Positions 1 to 5,251 are shown, counted from the first letter of the stretch. The stretch: DNA of 6,898 nt from an uncultured Prevotellaceae bacterium (GCA_937904375.1 CALDIG010000029.1:1-6898); one strand, 5' to 3'. The notes: a model not told the origin generated them from the sequence alone. Program-made: numbers and translations.

Positions 1-336
1 GACAACGCAAAATTCTTCTTTGTGGCTCCTACTGAATATGCACCCAAGGACATCAAGAAACGCTGGAAAGAAGATACTCCTGAGACCATGCGCCGCCTCA
101 TTGAGGTTATCAAGGGCATTGATGACATGACAAGCGCCAATGCCGAGGAAATAGTGCTCGGATGGATTAAAGACAACGAGATGCACATGGGCAACGTGAT
201 GAACGCCTTCCGTCTCACCGTGGTAGGAGAGTGCAAGGGACCTCACATGTTTGACATCGCCGAGCTTATGGGCAAAGACGAAATCATCGCCCGCATAGAG
301 CGTGGAATTGAAAATATCAAGCCAGTAGTAGAGTGA
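1..336 (+). CDS. gltX: Glutamate--tRNA ligase, C-terminal fragment (5' end outside window)
   Basis: This open frame runs from the first base to the TGA at 334-336 and is the last 111 residues of glutamyl-tRNA synthetase, which charges tRNA-Glu with glutamate in the cytoplasm. Visible is the helical C-terminal anticodon-binding part: a stretch beginning DNAKFFF, then YAPKDIKKRWKEDTP, a helix with MRRLIEVIKGID, and the family-typical end with GNVMNAFRLTVVGECKGPHMFDI and a closing IARIERGIE helix. The class I signature motifs HIGH and KMSKS lie upstream of the window and cannot be checked. The GTG at 22 is internal and is not the start, because the reading frame and the homology continue to the window edge. 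Full-length bacterial GltX is usually about 470-510 residues, so roughly four fifths is missing. The next gene starts 4 bp after the stop, which suggests co-transcription. The identification rests on recalled family sequence and is quite secure. Confidence 0.9.
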   Translation, partial: DNAKFFFVAPTEYAPKDIKKRWKEDTPETMRRLIEVIKGIDDMTSANAEEIVLGWIKDNEMHMGNVMNAFRLTVVGECKGPHMFDIAELMGKDEIIARIERGIENIKPVVE

Positions 337-340
337 TGTT

Positions 341-1438
341 ATGTACAAAAGGCTTGTTGCCATATTGATTGCCTTGATGTCGCTGGCTTCTGTCAGCGCC
401 CAGGAGCTGGAGTGGAGTGTCGATATGAACGCTGTGTTTCACAACCGCGAGGTTGAGAAAAGTGTTATACCTGGTGAAACCTACATCTTCACTCGCATCA
501 CTCCACAAATTGGCGTGTCGATGGACAGCACTCGCCACCGCATTATGGGTGGAGTGACTTGGTATCAGCCAATGAATGACCGCTTGCATGGCTACAAAGT
601 GCTACCAGCACTCTACTATCAATACAAAAATCGTGAGAAGGGATTGGATTTCAAGTTTGGTATGATCCCCAATGAGTTGAACGCCACATTCCCTACTTAC
701 TTGCGCAGTGACTCCATAAACTTTGTCCAGCCAAATATCAAGGGTGCTGTTGTTAGTGTTGATAAACCACACTTTTGGTTTTATTCCTATCTTGATTGGC
801 GACAAATCCAGACTCAGAATCGCCGTGAAGCCTTTGATGTTACAGGGCAGCTTGGATGGAAAACAAATAAAGAGCAAAATCAATTTTCGGTATCGGCAGT
901 CTTGCGATACAACCATTTGTCGGTGAGCAAGCAACATTATGAAGGAGAGGGCGTTGTGGATAATTTTGTATTCAGTACTCAACTCTCATACGGGCATTGG
1001 TGGTCAAATGCCAACCTTTATCTTTCGGCAGGCATGTTGATGTCATGTGACCGTGACAGGATTTCCGATAACAAATGGCACACTCCAATAGGATTCCTTG
1101 CCACAGCGAAAGTCAATTGGAAGTGGCTCTCATTGACTGAGAACTTTTATGCTGGTGACCCACAAATGCCTTTATATGAGAAATATGGAGGTCTGCTTTA
1201 TCATGGTGATTCATTCTATCACAATAAGATATATAGTCGCACAGACCTTGTTGCGACAATATTCCAAAAAGATTTTTTGAATCTTGAGGCACGACTCACA
1301 TTCCACGCCTCGGAGGACAAAAAGACTGCCTTTTGTCAGCAACTGGCAGTGAGATTTTTTATAGATAACATAATCTGGAAACACCACAAGAACAAGCCTA
1401 AGGGTGTTCACAAGCTTCCTCTTGCTCCACAATTCTAA
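341..1438 (+). CDS. Putative outer-membrane beta-barrel protein, function unknown
   Basis: This 365-residue protein has a classic Sec signal peptide: basic MYKR, a hydrophobic core at 5-18, and a likely signal peptidase I site after A20 (SVSA|QE). The mature part is rich in alternating hydrophobic/polar stretches and aromatic residues (for example residues 92-105, 142-155, 183-195, 207-230), as expected for transmembrane beta strands. A strand-like stretch near 328-340 (QQLAVRFFI) is followed by a basic tail of about 23 residues that ends in Phe. I do not recognise the family. An outer-membrane barrel or porin-like protein is the best structural description. The gene starts 4 bp after gltX and ends 15 bp before waaA, so it is probably translated from the same message. 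A role linked to LPS or the outer membrane is suggested only by the waaA neighbour. By eye it is more A/T-rich than waaA. No Shine-Dalgarno sequence is seen; the ATG at 341 is chosen because it gives the signal peptide directly. Confidence 0.75.
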   Translation: MYKRLVAILIALMSLASVSAQELEWSVDMNAVFHNREVEKSVIPGETYIFTRITPQIGVSMDSTRHRIMGGVTWYQPMNDRLHGYKVLPALYYQYKNREKGLDFKFGMIPNELNATFPTYLRSDSINFVQPNIKGAVVSVDKPHFWFYSYLDWRQIQTQNRREAFDVTGQLGWKTNKEQNQFSVSAVLRYNHLSVSKQHYEGEGVVDNFVFSTQLSYGHWWSNANLYLSAGMLMSCDRDRISDNKWHTPIGFLATAKVNWKWLSLTENFYAGDPQMPLYEKYGGLLYHGDSFYHNKIYSRTDLVATIFQKDFLNLEARLTFHASEDKKTAFCQQLAVRFFIDNIIWKHHKNKPKGVHKLPLAPQF

Positions 1439-1453
1439 ACCGGCAAAACATAA

Positions 1454-2686
1454 ATGAACTCATTATATAATATAGGTATCAGCTCTTATCGTCTTGCTGC
1501 GCGCATTGTCTCGCCTTGGAACCCCAAGGCGCAGAAGATGGTGCAGGGGCAGAACCGCACTATTGAATATTTAAAAAGCAAGCTCGACGCCGAGGGTGGT
1601 TATGTGTGGATACACACTGCCTCGCTTGGTGAGTTTGAGCAGGGCAGGCCACTTATCGAGAAGATAAAGCAGGAGCATCCCGATGCCAAGATTCTGTTGT
1701 CGTTCTTCTCGCCATCGGGCTACGAGGTGCGCAAGGACTATGACAAGGTAGATGCCGTGTGCTATCTGCCAATGGACACCCCCAAGCGTGTCAAGGTGTT
1801 CCTTGACGTGGTGAAGCCCAAGATGGCGATTTTCGTAAAATATGAGTTCTGGGGCAATTACTTGAGCGAGCTCAAGAGCCGCGATGTGCCCACCTATATT
1901 ATTTCATCGATTTTCCGTCCCAAGCAGATTTTCTTCAAACCCTGGGGAGGAATGTTCCGCAAGATGCTTGGCTGCTTCACGCATCTCTATGTCCAGAACG
2001 ACGAGTCGCGCGAGTTGCTGCACAACATAGGTGTAGACAACGTGACGGTGTGTGGCGACACACGCCTCGACCGAGTGCTGCAAATCAAGGCGCAAGCCCA
2101 GGACTTCCCTGCGATAGCCGCTATGACCGCAAGCGACAAGCCCACACTGGTGGTAGGCAGTTCGTGGCAGCCTGATGAGGACATTGTTATTCCTTATTTC
2201 AACTCGCACCCCGAGATGAAGCTCATCATAGCTCCGCATGAGTTTGATGAGAGCCGTCTTGCCGCATTGATGGCTCGCATCAAGCGCCCTGTGGCACGCT
2301 ACACACAGCTTGAGAGCAAAGACCCTGCCGCTCTCGACTGCCTTATAATCGACTGCTTTGGCATTCTTTCCTCGCTATACCGTTATGGTGACGTGGCTTA
2401 CGTGGGAGGAGGCTTCGGCGCTGGCATCCACAACGTGCCCGAGGCTGCAGTCTATGGCATCCCAGTCATCTTTGGACCAAAACACGATAAATTTAAAGAA
2501 GCGATTGAGCTAAACGCCTGTGGCGGAGGCTTCGCCATCAACAATGCCCAGCAGTGCCACGAGATTTTAGATAAACTCCTTAGTGACAACAATGCACTAA
2601 AAGCCGCCGGTACCGCCGCCAGCAACTACATTACCACCCACACTGGCGCCACTGAACGCATTTTCAATGAATTATTTTGTGTTTAA
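1454..2686 (+). CDS. waaA: 3-deoxy-D-manno-octulosonic acid (Kdo) transferase
   Basis: The 410-residue product matches WaaA/KdtA, the GT-B glycosyltransferase that moves Kdo from CMP-Kdo onto the lipid A precursor at the inner face of the inner membrane. The N terminus (LYNIGISSYRLAARI, residues 4-18) is the usual membrane-anchoring helix. It is followed by WIHTASLGEFEQGRPL (52-67), in which E60 corresponds to the catalytic base of the family. Further family motifs are KYEFWGNY (129-136), GDTRLDRV (201-208), GSSW (235-238), IAPHEF (259-264) and the nucleotide-sugar-binding segment YVGGGFGAGIHNVPEAA (316-332). Length is normal for the family (about 400-430) and the gene looks intact. It lies 15 bp after the barrel gene and appears to be the last gene of a gltX-led transcript. 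A palindromic repeat begins at the stop codon, and no clear intrinsic terminator is visible after it. No Shine-Dalgarno sequence precedes the ATG. Confidence 0.95.
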   Translation: MNSLYNIGISSYRLAARIVSPWNPKAQKMVQGQNRTIEYLKSKLDAEGGYVWIHTASLGEFEQGRPLIEKIKQEHPDAKILLSFFSPSGYEVRKDYDKVDAVCYLPMDTPKRVKVFLDVVKPKMAIFVKYEFWGNYLSELKSRDVPTYIISSIFRPKQIFFKPWGGMFRKMLGCFTHLYVQNDESRELLHNIGVDNVTVCGDTRLDRVLQIKAQAQDFPAIAAMTASDKPTLVVGSSWQPDEDIVIPYFNSHPEMKLIIAPHEFDESRLAALMARIKRPVARYTQLESKDPAALDCLIIDCFGILSSLYRYGDVAYVGGGFGAGIHNVPEAAVYGIPVIFGPKHDKFKEAIELNACGGGFAINNAQQCHEILDKLLSDNNALKAAGTAASNYITTHTGATERIFNELFCV

Positions 2687-2716
2687 TGCATAATGCGCAT
2701 TGCATAATGCACAATT
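2683..2716. repeat. Short palindromic intergenic repeat, copy 1
   Basis: The segment is built from overlapping TGCATAATGC-like units and contains the perfect palindrome AATGCGCATT (2692-2701). Flanking TGCA sequences extend it imperfectly, with a 2-nt bulge. It shares TTAATGCATAAT (2683-2694) and CATAATGCACAAT (2703-2715) with a second copy after gpmI (6759-6792). The waaA stop codon TAA (2684-2686) lies inside the shared 12-mer. It looks like a dispersed noncoding repeat. Whether it is mobile, or acts in mRNA 3'-end stability, cannot be told from two copies. Confidence 0.7.
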
Positions 2717-2768
2717 CTGTTCCTTTTTCCTTTGTTAAAAAGAAAATTGCAAAAATATTCGATAAAGT

Positions 2769-2799
2769 TTTGCTGTTTAAATAATTTGTAGTACCTTTG
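2769..2799 (+). promoter_or_regulatory. Bacteroidales-type primary promoter of rplS
   Basis: TTTG (-33 element, 2769-2772), a 19-bp spacer and TACCTTTG (-7 element, 2792-2799) match the Bacteroidales primary sigma factor consensus TTTG-N19-21-TAnnTTTG exactly. Transcription would start at about 2803-2807, leaving a leader of roughly 100 nt before rplS. The spacer shares a 15-bp block with the promoter at 3362-3392. Confidence 0.85.
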
Positions 2800-2806
2800 C
2801 CCCGCT

Positions 2807-2871
2807 TTTCGCAATCTCTGGCAAGAAGTTTAGGCGTGAGTCTATTAGAGTGGCTTGTGAATATTGCGAAG
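2807..2871 (+). promoter_or_regulatory. Structured 5' leader of rplS, possible L19 autoregulatory element
   Basis: The rplS leader begins with TTCGCAAT (2808-2815), which pairs perfectly with ATTGCGAA (2863-2870); a G-U pair (2807/2871) extends the stem. Inside it GCAAG (2821-2825) can pair with CTTGT (2854-2858). The outer stem lies almost at the predicted 5' end of the transcript and the rest of the leader (2872-2906) is A/T-rich. Many ribosomal protein genes are repressed when their product binds its own mRNA leader, so this could be such an element for L19. That is inference: no family match could be tested, and the inner stem is weak. Confidence 0.4.
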
Positions 2872-2906
2872 TGTGATTAAAAAACATTTAAGAAATTTCT
2901 TTTACA

Positions 2907-3275
2907 ATGGACTTAATTAAAGTTGCAGAACAAGCGTTTGCTACAGGCAAGGAGTTGCCCGATTTTCTTCCTGGCGACACAATCACAGTAGCTTACCGCA
3001 TCAAAGAGGGTAACAAAGAGCGTATTCAGCAGTACCGTGGCGTTGTCATCAAGATCAACGGCGAGGGTGCAAAGAAGCGTTTCACCGTTCGCAAGATTAG
3101 CGACGGCATTGGCGTAGAGCGTATCTTCCCAATGGAGAGCCCCTTTATCGATAGCATCGCTATCAACAAGTACGGTCGCGTTCGCCGCGCCAAGCTGTAT
3201 TACCTTCGTGGTCTCACCGGTAAGAAGGCTCGCATCAAAGAGCGCCGTTTCGTTAAGAAGGATGCCGATAAGTAA
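2907..3275 (+). CDS. rplS: 50S ribosomal protein L19
   Basis: The 122-residue product is ribosomal protein L19 (bL19), a large-subunit protein at the interface with the 30S subunit. Typical family stretches are visible in order: FLPGDTITVAYRIKEGNKERIQQYRG (about 20-45), VVIKINGEGAKKRFTVRKISDGIGVERIFP (46-75), and the basic C-terminal part with RRAKLYYLRGLTGKKARIKER (93-113). Length is typical (about 115-125) and the protein is strongly basic. The gene forms its own unit: a consensus promoter about 110 bp upstream, a foldable leader, and a strong intrinsic terminator 36 bp after the stop. No Shine-Dalgarno sequence precedes the ATG. Instead there is an A/T-rich stretch containing the perfect palindrome AAGAAATTTCTT (2890-2901), common for highly expressed genes in this phylum. 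It is not next to trmD or rimM, its usual neighbours in many other bacteria. Confidence 0.98.
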   Translation: MDLIKVAEQAFATGKELPDFLPGDTITVAYRIKEGNKERIQQYRGVVIKINGEGAKKRFTVRKISDGIGVERIFPMESPFIDSIAINKYGRVRRAKLYYLRGLTGKKARIKERRFVKKDADK

Positions 3276-3310
3276 GCATCATCTTGTTGAGAACGAAAAG
3301 AAACCAAAAA

Positions 3311-3349
3311 CCGTGGCAGTAGCAACTTGCCGCGGCTTTTTGTTTTTTT
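3311..3349 (+). terminator. Intrinsic terminator of rplS
   Basis: CCGTGGCA (3311-3318) pairs with TGCCGCGG (3328-3335) as an 8-bp GC-rich stem with one G-U pair and a 9-nt loop. A T-rich tract follows at 3337-3349, with matching A residues just before the stem. This is a textbook Rho-independent terminator and separates rplS from the next gene. Confidence 0.92.
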
Positions 3350-3361
3350 ATAGTGTTTTTG

Positions 3362-3392
3362 TTTGAATGTTTAAATAATTTGCTTACCTTTG
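3362..3392 (+). promoter_or_regulatory. Bacteroidales-type promoter of the secreted coiled-coil gene
   Basis: TTTG (3362-3365), a 19-bp spacer and TACCTTTG (3385-3392) fit the Bacteroidales consensus. The predicted start of transcription is near 3397, giving a very short leader of about 18 nt before the ATG at 3415. The spacer contains TGTTTAAATAATTTG, also found in the rplS promoter. Confidence 0.82.
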
Positions 3393-3414
3393 CGTCAAAT
3401 AAAAATTAATATTT

Positions 3415-4080
3415 ATGAAACGAACAAAGTTTTTCATACCTTTTGTGGCGATGATGTTGATTATGGTGTTGTCGTGTTTCACTTCAATCGCGATAGCGCA
3501 AGTAGGTGAGGATGTCAGTTACGAGAAGTATGTTAATGCAAGCGTCCTCAAGGGAGCTAAAGACGGCACTCTCACTCTAGTGATCAAAAACAATAAAGAC
3601 ATGGACCGCGTGTTTGGACCGTCGGGATTTATAGGTCCCTCGCGTATAATTAATTTTGATACAGAATTTGTTATTGCCGTGGTGGTTCCCAAAAATATCG
3701 CTGAGGCGACTATTGAGCCGGTGTCGCTCAAGCGCAAAGGCAGCAAGTTGGTGTTCTCCTATACCATTGACCCGTCGAAGAAGGCAAATAATAATCGAGA
3801 CAGGAATTTCATCGCTCTCATAGTTGACCGCAATGAGCCTATGAAGGTTGACTTCCAGGAAATGTCCTCTAATGGTGTCGCATCAAATGATTCCAAAGAT
3901 GTGAATGCTTTGCGCAATCAGGTGAAATATCTTACTTCAGAGAATGAGCAGTTGAAGAAAGGCGTGCAGGAACTTAATGATAGAATACAGGAACTGGAAG
4001 CCGAGCGTCAATATTACATTAATATGTTAAAGGATGTTCAGGCTGAGAACGAGCAAATGAAGAAGATTTTGCGTCGTTGA
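3415..4080 (+). CDS. Secreted protein with possible PrcB-like domain and C-terminal coiled coil
   Basis: The 221-residue product starts with a signal peptide (MKRTKFF, hydrophobic core at 8-28). Cleavage is probably after AIA (A28|Q29). An alternative lipoprotein site, VLSC, ends at C21, so secretion versus lipidation is unsettled. Residues 52-140 look like a small beta domain. The stretch IINFDTEFVIAVVVPKN (78-94), followed by KLVFSYTID and NFIALIVDR, recalls the PrcB_C domain of protease-complex subunits, but this is a weak impression. A short linker leads to residues 163-219, an unbroken heptad pattern of about eight repeats with core positions mostly V/L/I and Asn at 177 and 212, typical of a parallel two-stranded coiled coil. 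The protein therefore probably forms a dimer in the periplasm or at the outer membrane. It has its own promoter, and no obvious terminator follows. The biochemical function is unknown. Confidence 0.7.
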   Translation: MKRTKFFIPFVAMMLIMVLSCFTSIAIAQVGEDVSYEKYVNASVLKGAKDGTLTLVIKNNKDMDRVFGPSGFIGPSRIINFDTEFVIAVVVPKNIAEATIEPVSLKRKGSKLVFSYTIDPSKKANNNRDRNFIALIVDRNEPMKVDFQEMSSNGVASNDSKDVNALRNQVKYLTSENEQLKKGVQELNDRIQELEAERQYYINMLKDVQAENEQMKKILRR

Positions 4081-4158
4081 TTTTTTGATAATAAATTGAC
4101 TCTCTATAAAAAATAAAAGCACACGAATTAAACGAATTTCAACTAATTTAATACCCTT

Positions 4159-4199
4159 AAAATCAATTTGTTGATTTTGTGTGTTTTTGTTTAATTTCA
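4159..4199 (+). promoter_or_regulatory. A/T-rich inverted repeat with weak promoter match before the lipoprotein gene
   Basis: AAAATCAA (4159-4166) and TTGATTTT (4171-4178) form a perfect 8-bp inverted repeat around the loop TTTG (4167-4170). That same TTTG could serve as a -33 element, 21 bp ahead of a poor -7 match TAATTTCA (4192-4199). The repeat could instead be an operator or a weak terminator of the preceding gene, which ends 78 bp earlier. The wider gap 4081-4243 shows nothing else clear. Confidence 0.3.
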
Positions 4200-4243
4200 C
4201 CTAAAAAAGACTTTTTAAAGTGGACTCTAAATTTAAATACAAA

Positions 4244-4735
4244 ATGAAAAAAGTTGTTTATCTCCTTACGCTTGCAGTTGTCATTGCGATGGCGGCGTGC
4301 AACACAGGTAATGAATCCAGTGCATCTAAAAGTGATGATGCCAGTGCAAGTAGTGATAATGCCGTGTCGATGACTTCGGCGGCAAATGTAGAAGTGGCTT
4401 CTGTTGTTCAGGAAACAAATGAACAAGCCTCGGGCGTGGCTGCTGAGCCTGATGCCTCTCAGCCTAAGATGCAACCTCCCAAAGCCCCAATGACTCCCGA
4501 GGAAGCAGAAAAATACAAGGAGGCTACAACGCTGCTTAGGACATACGGCCAAGAGATGCTTAATTGTTTGGATGCCAAAAACAATGGGCAAGAAATTGAT
4601 GCAGGCACCAAGCAACGCATCTCAGAGATACAGAAGAAACTCGCTGAGCTTCAAAAGGCCGGAAAGATGAACCGTGAGCTAATAGAACTCTATAACTCGA
4701 GTAACGACACGTATAACAAAATTTTGGCAAAATAA
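4244..4735 (+). CDS. Putative lipoprotein, Ser/Ala-rich linker and helical C-terminal domain
   Basis: The 163-residue product begins MKKVVYLLTLAVVIAMAAC, a lipoprotein signal peptide with lipidated cysteine at C19. The start is placed at the ATG at 4244. The in-frame GTG at 4220 would add eight residues before MKK and spoil the signal, so it is rejected. After C19 come about 55 residues of low-complexity Ser/Ala/Asp sequence, a likely flexible tether, and then a Pro/Met-rich turn (74-84). The C-terminal part (84-163) is helical and charged, with EEAEKYKEATTLLRTYGQEM and QRISEIQKKLAELQKAGK segments. The residues after C19 (NTGNES) lack the acidic K/Q-rich signal that sends many Bacteroidota lipoproteins to the cell surface, so a periplasm-facing position is more likely. 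I do not recognise a family. The promoter is not clear. A 71-bp gap separates it from the next small gene. Confidence 0.75.
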   Translation: MKKVVYLLTLAVVIAMAACNTGNESSASKSDDASASSDNAVSMTSAANVEVASVVQETNEQASGVAAEPDASQPKMQPPKAPMTPEEAEKYKEATTLLRTYGQEMLNCLDAKNNGQEIDAGTKQRISEIQKKLAELQKAGKMNRELIELYNSSNDTYNKILAK

Positions 4736-4742
4736 ACTTTGA

Positions 4743-4759
4743 GCAAGTTAACGACTTGC
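4743..4759. repeat. Inverted repeat between the lipoprotein gene and the 71-residue gene
   Basis: GCAAGT (4743-4748) and ACTTGC (4754-4759) form a perfect 6-bp inverted repeat with a 5-nt loop, just after the lipoprotein stop codon. TTTG (4738-4741) lies directly before it and GAAACTTG (4760-4767), a poor -7 match, directly after. It could be an operator inside a promoter spacer or the stem of a weak terminator; no T-tract follows immediately. Confidence 0.35.
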
Positions 4760-4806
4760 GAAACTTGAATAATTCATTTTTTACTAACAAATAAAACTAA
4801 ACTACT

Positions 4807-5022
4807 ATGGCAGACGGACTATTAGACAAAGCAAAAGATTTCGTTCAGGACAAAGCAGGTGACATCTTGAAGAACCCCGAAGAAATCAAGAAGAAAGCAA
4901 CTGAGATTGGTCAGAAAATCGCTCCCGACTCGCTCGACCCAAAAGTGGAGCAGGTGGTTGACAAAACAGTCGACTTCCTGACCGACAAACTCACCAAGAA
5001 AGACGATTCCGAGAAAAAATAA
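4807..5022 (+). CDS. Small charged helical protein, function unknown
   Basis: This 71-residue protein has no signal peptide or membrane segment and is expected in the cytoplasm. It consists of LLDKAKDFVQDKAGDILKNP (5-24), EEIKKKATEIGQKIAP (25-40) and KVEQVVDKTVDFLTDKL (46-62), which read as three amphipathic helices with many Lys/Asp/Glu, ending in a charged KKDDSEKK tail. It recalls small stress-type helical proteins and the short 'MT0933-like antitoxin' family (xLxDKAKDxxxDK pattern), but the match is only impressionistic and there is no toxin gene beside it. The reading frame is credible because the codon pattern matches that of neighbours, the start follows an A-rich leader (AACAAATAAAACTAAACT) typical of this phylum, and the helical pattern is regular. 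It may share a transcript with the lipoprotein gene 71 bp upstream or have its own weak promoter. Confidence 0.7.
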   Translation: MADGLLDKAKDFVQDKAGDILKNPEEIKKKATEIGQKIAPDSLDPKVEQVVDKTVDFLTDKLTKKDDSEKK

Positions 5023-5051
5023 CTCGGCATAATTACACTTTCTTGATTTCA

Positions 5052-5140
5052 TTTTTTGACCGGACTTGACAGTTCGGAAAGATAAATATGCGCCTTGACC
5101 CCATATCGGTTAAGGTGCATATTGTCTATTAGTCAAAAAA
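5052..5140. other. Two adjacent hairpins with a possible closing stem (structured intergenic element)
   Basis: Hairpin A pairs CCGGACT (5060-5066) with AGTTCGG (5071-5077), 7 bp with one G-U and loop TGAC. Hairpin B pairs 5085-5100 with 5108-5123, 16 consecutive pairs including two G-U, with a 7-nt loop (5101-5107). TTTTTTGA (5052-5059) can pair with TCAAAAAA (5133-5140), which would close both hairpins into a three-way junction of about 90 nt. Neither hairpin has a T-tract on its 3' side on either strand, so neither is a standard intrinsic terminator. It lies 30 bp after the 71-residue gene and before the gpmI promoter. It could be a 3'UTR structure, a small RNA, or a DNA-level element; the strand is undecided. 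Confidence 0.5.
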
Positions 5141-5154
5141 AATGTCAAAAAAAT
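5132..5154. repeat. Tandem A-tract repeat upstream of the gpmI promoter
   Basis: GTC followed by eight A and T (5132-5143) is repeated as GTC followed by seven A and T (5144-5154). The two A-tracts are about 12 bp apart, close to one helical turn, so they could bend DNA or act as an upstream promoter element. They end 12 bp before the -33 element of gpmI. The first copy may also pair with 5052-5059. Confidence 0.6.
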
Positions 5155-5166
5155 TGTGATTATTTC

Positions 5167-5197
5167 TTTGTTTTGCGCATATTTTAATGTATATTTG
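5167..5197 (+). promoter_or_regulatory. Bacteroidales-type promoter of gpmI
   Basis: TTTG (5167-5170), a 19-bp spacer and TATATTTG (5190-5197) match the consensus TTTG-N19-21-TAnnTTTG. Transcription would start at about 5202, giving a leader of about 50 nt with no Shine-Dalgarno sequence before the ATG at 5252. Confidence 0.85.
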
Positions 5198-5251
5198 CAG
5201 TCCACAATTTTGTCAACTAAGTAAAGAAAATAGTTAAAGACCTATAACATA

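Noticed and set aside
2723..2742. CTTTTT/AAAAAG hairpin after waaA as its terminator
   Set aside because: The stem is almost entirely A/T and is followed by A-rich, not T-rich, sequence, so it is unlikely to terminate transcription.
4220..4243. GTG at 4220 as the start of the lipoprotein gene
   Set aside because: It would place eight mostly polar and basic residues before MKKVVYLL and disrupt the lipoprotein signal. The ATG at 4244 gives a standard signal and follows an A/T-rich leader.
4163..4615. A 150-codon minus-strand open frame opposite the lipoprotein gene
   Set aside because: The + strand frame has a clean lipoprotein signal and sensible codon pattern. The antisense product is a low-complexity Cys/His/Arg-rich sequence with no recognisable features.
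4807..5022. A toxin-antitoxin pair formed by the 71-residue protein and a neighbour
   Set aside because: The upstream neighbour is a lipoprotein, the downstream gene is gpmI, and no small toxin-like frame is visible on either strand nearby.
5060..5123. Hairpins A and B as ordinary Rho-independent terminators
   Set aside because: Neither strand shows a T-tract on the 3' side of either stem; the sequence after hairpin B on the + strand is A-rich instead.
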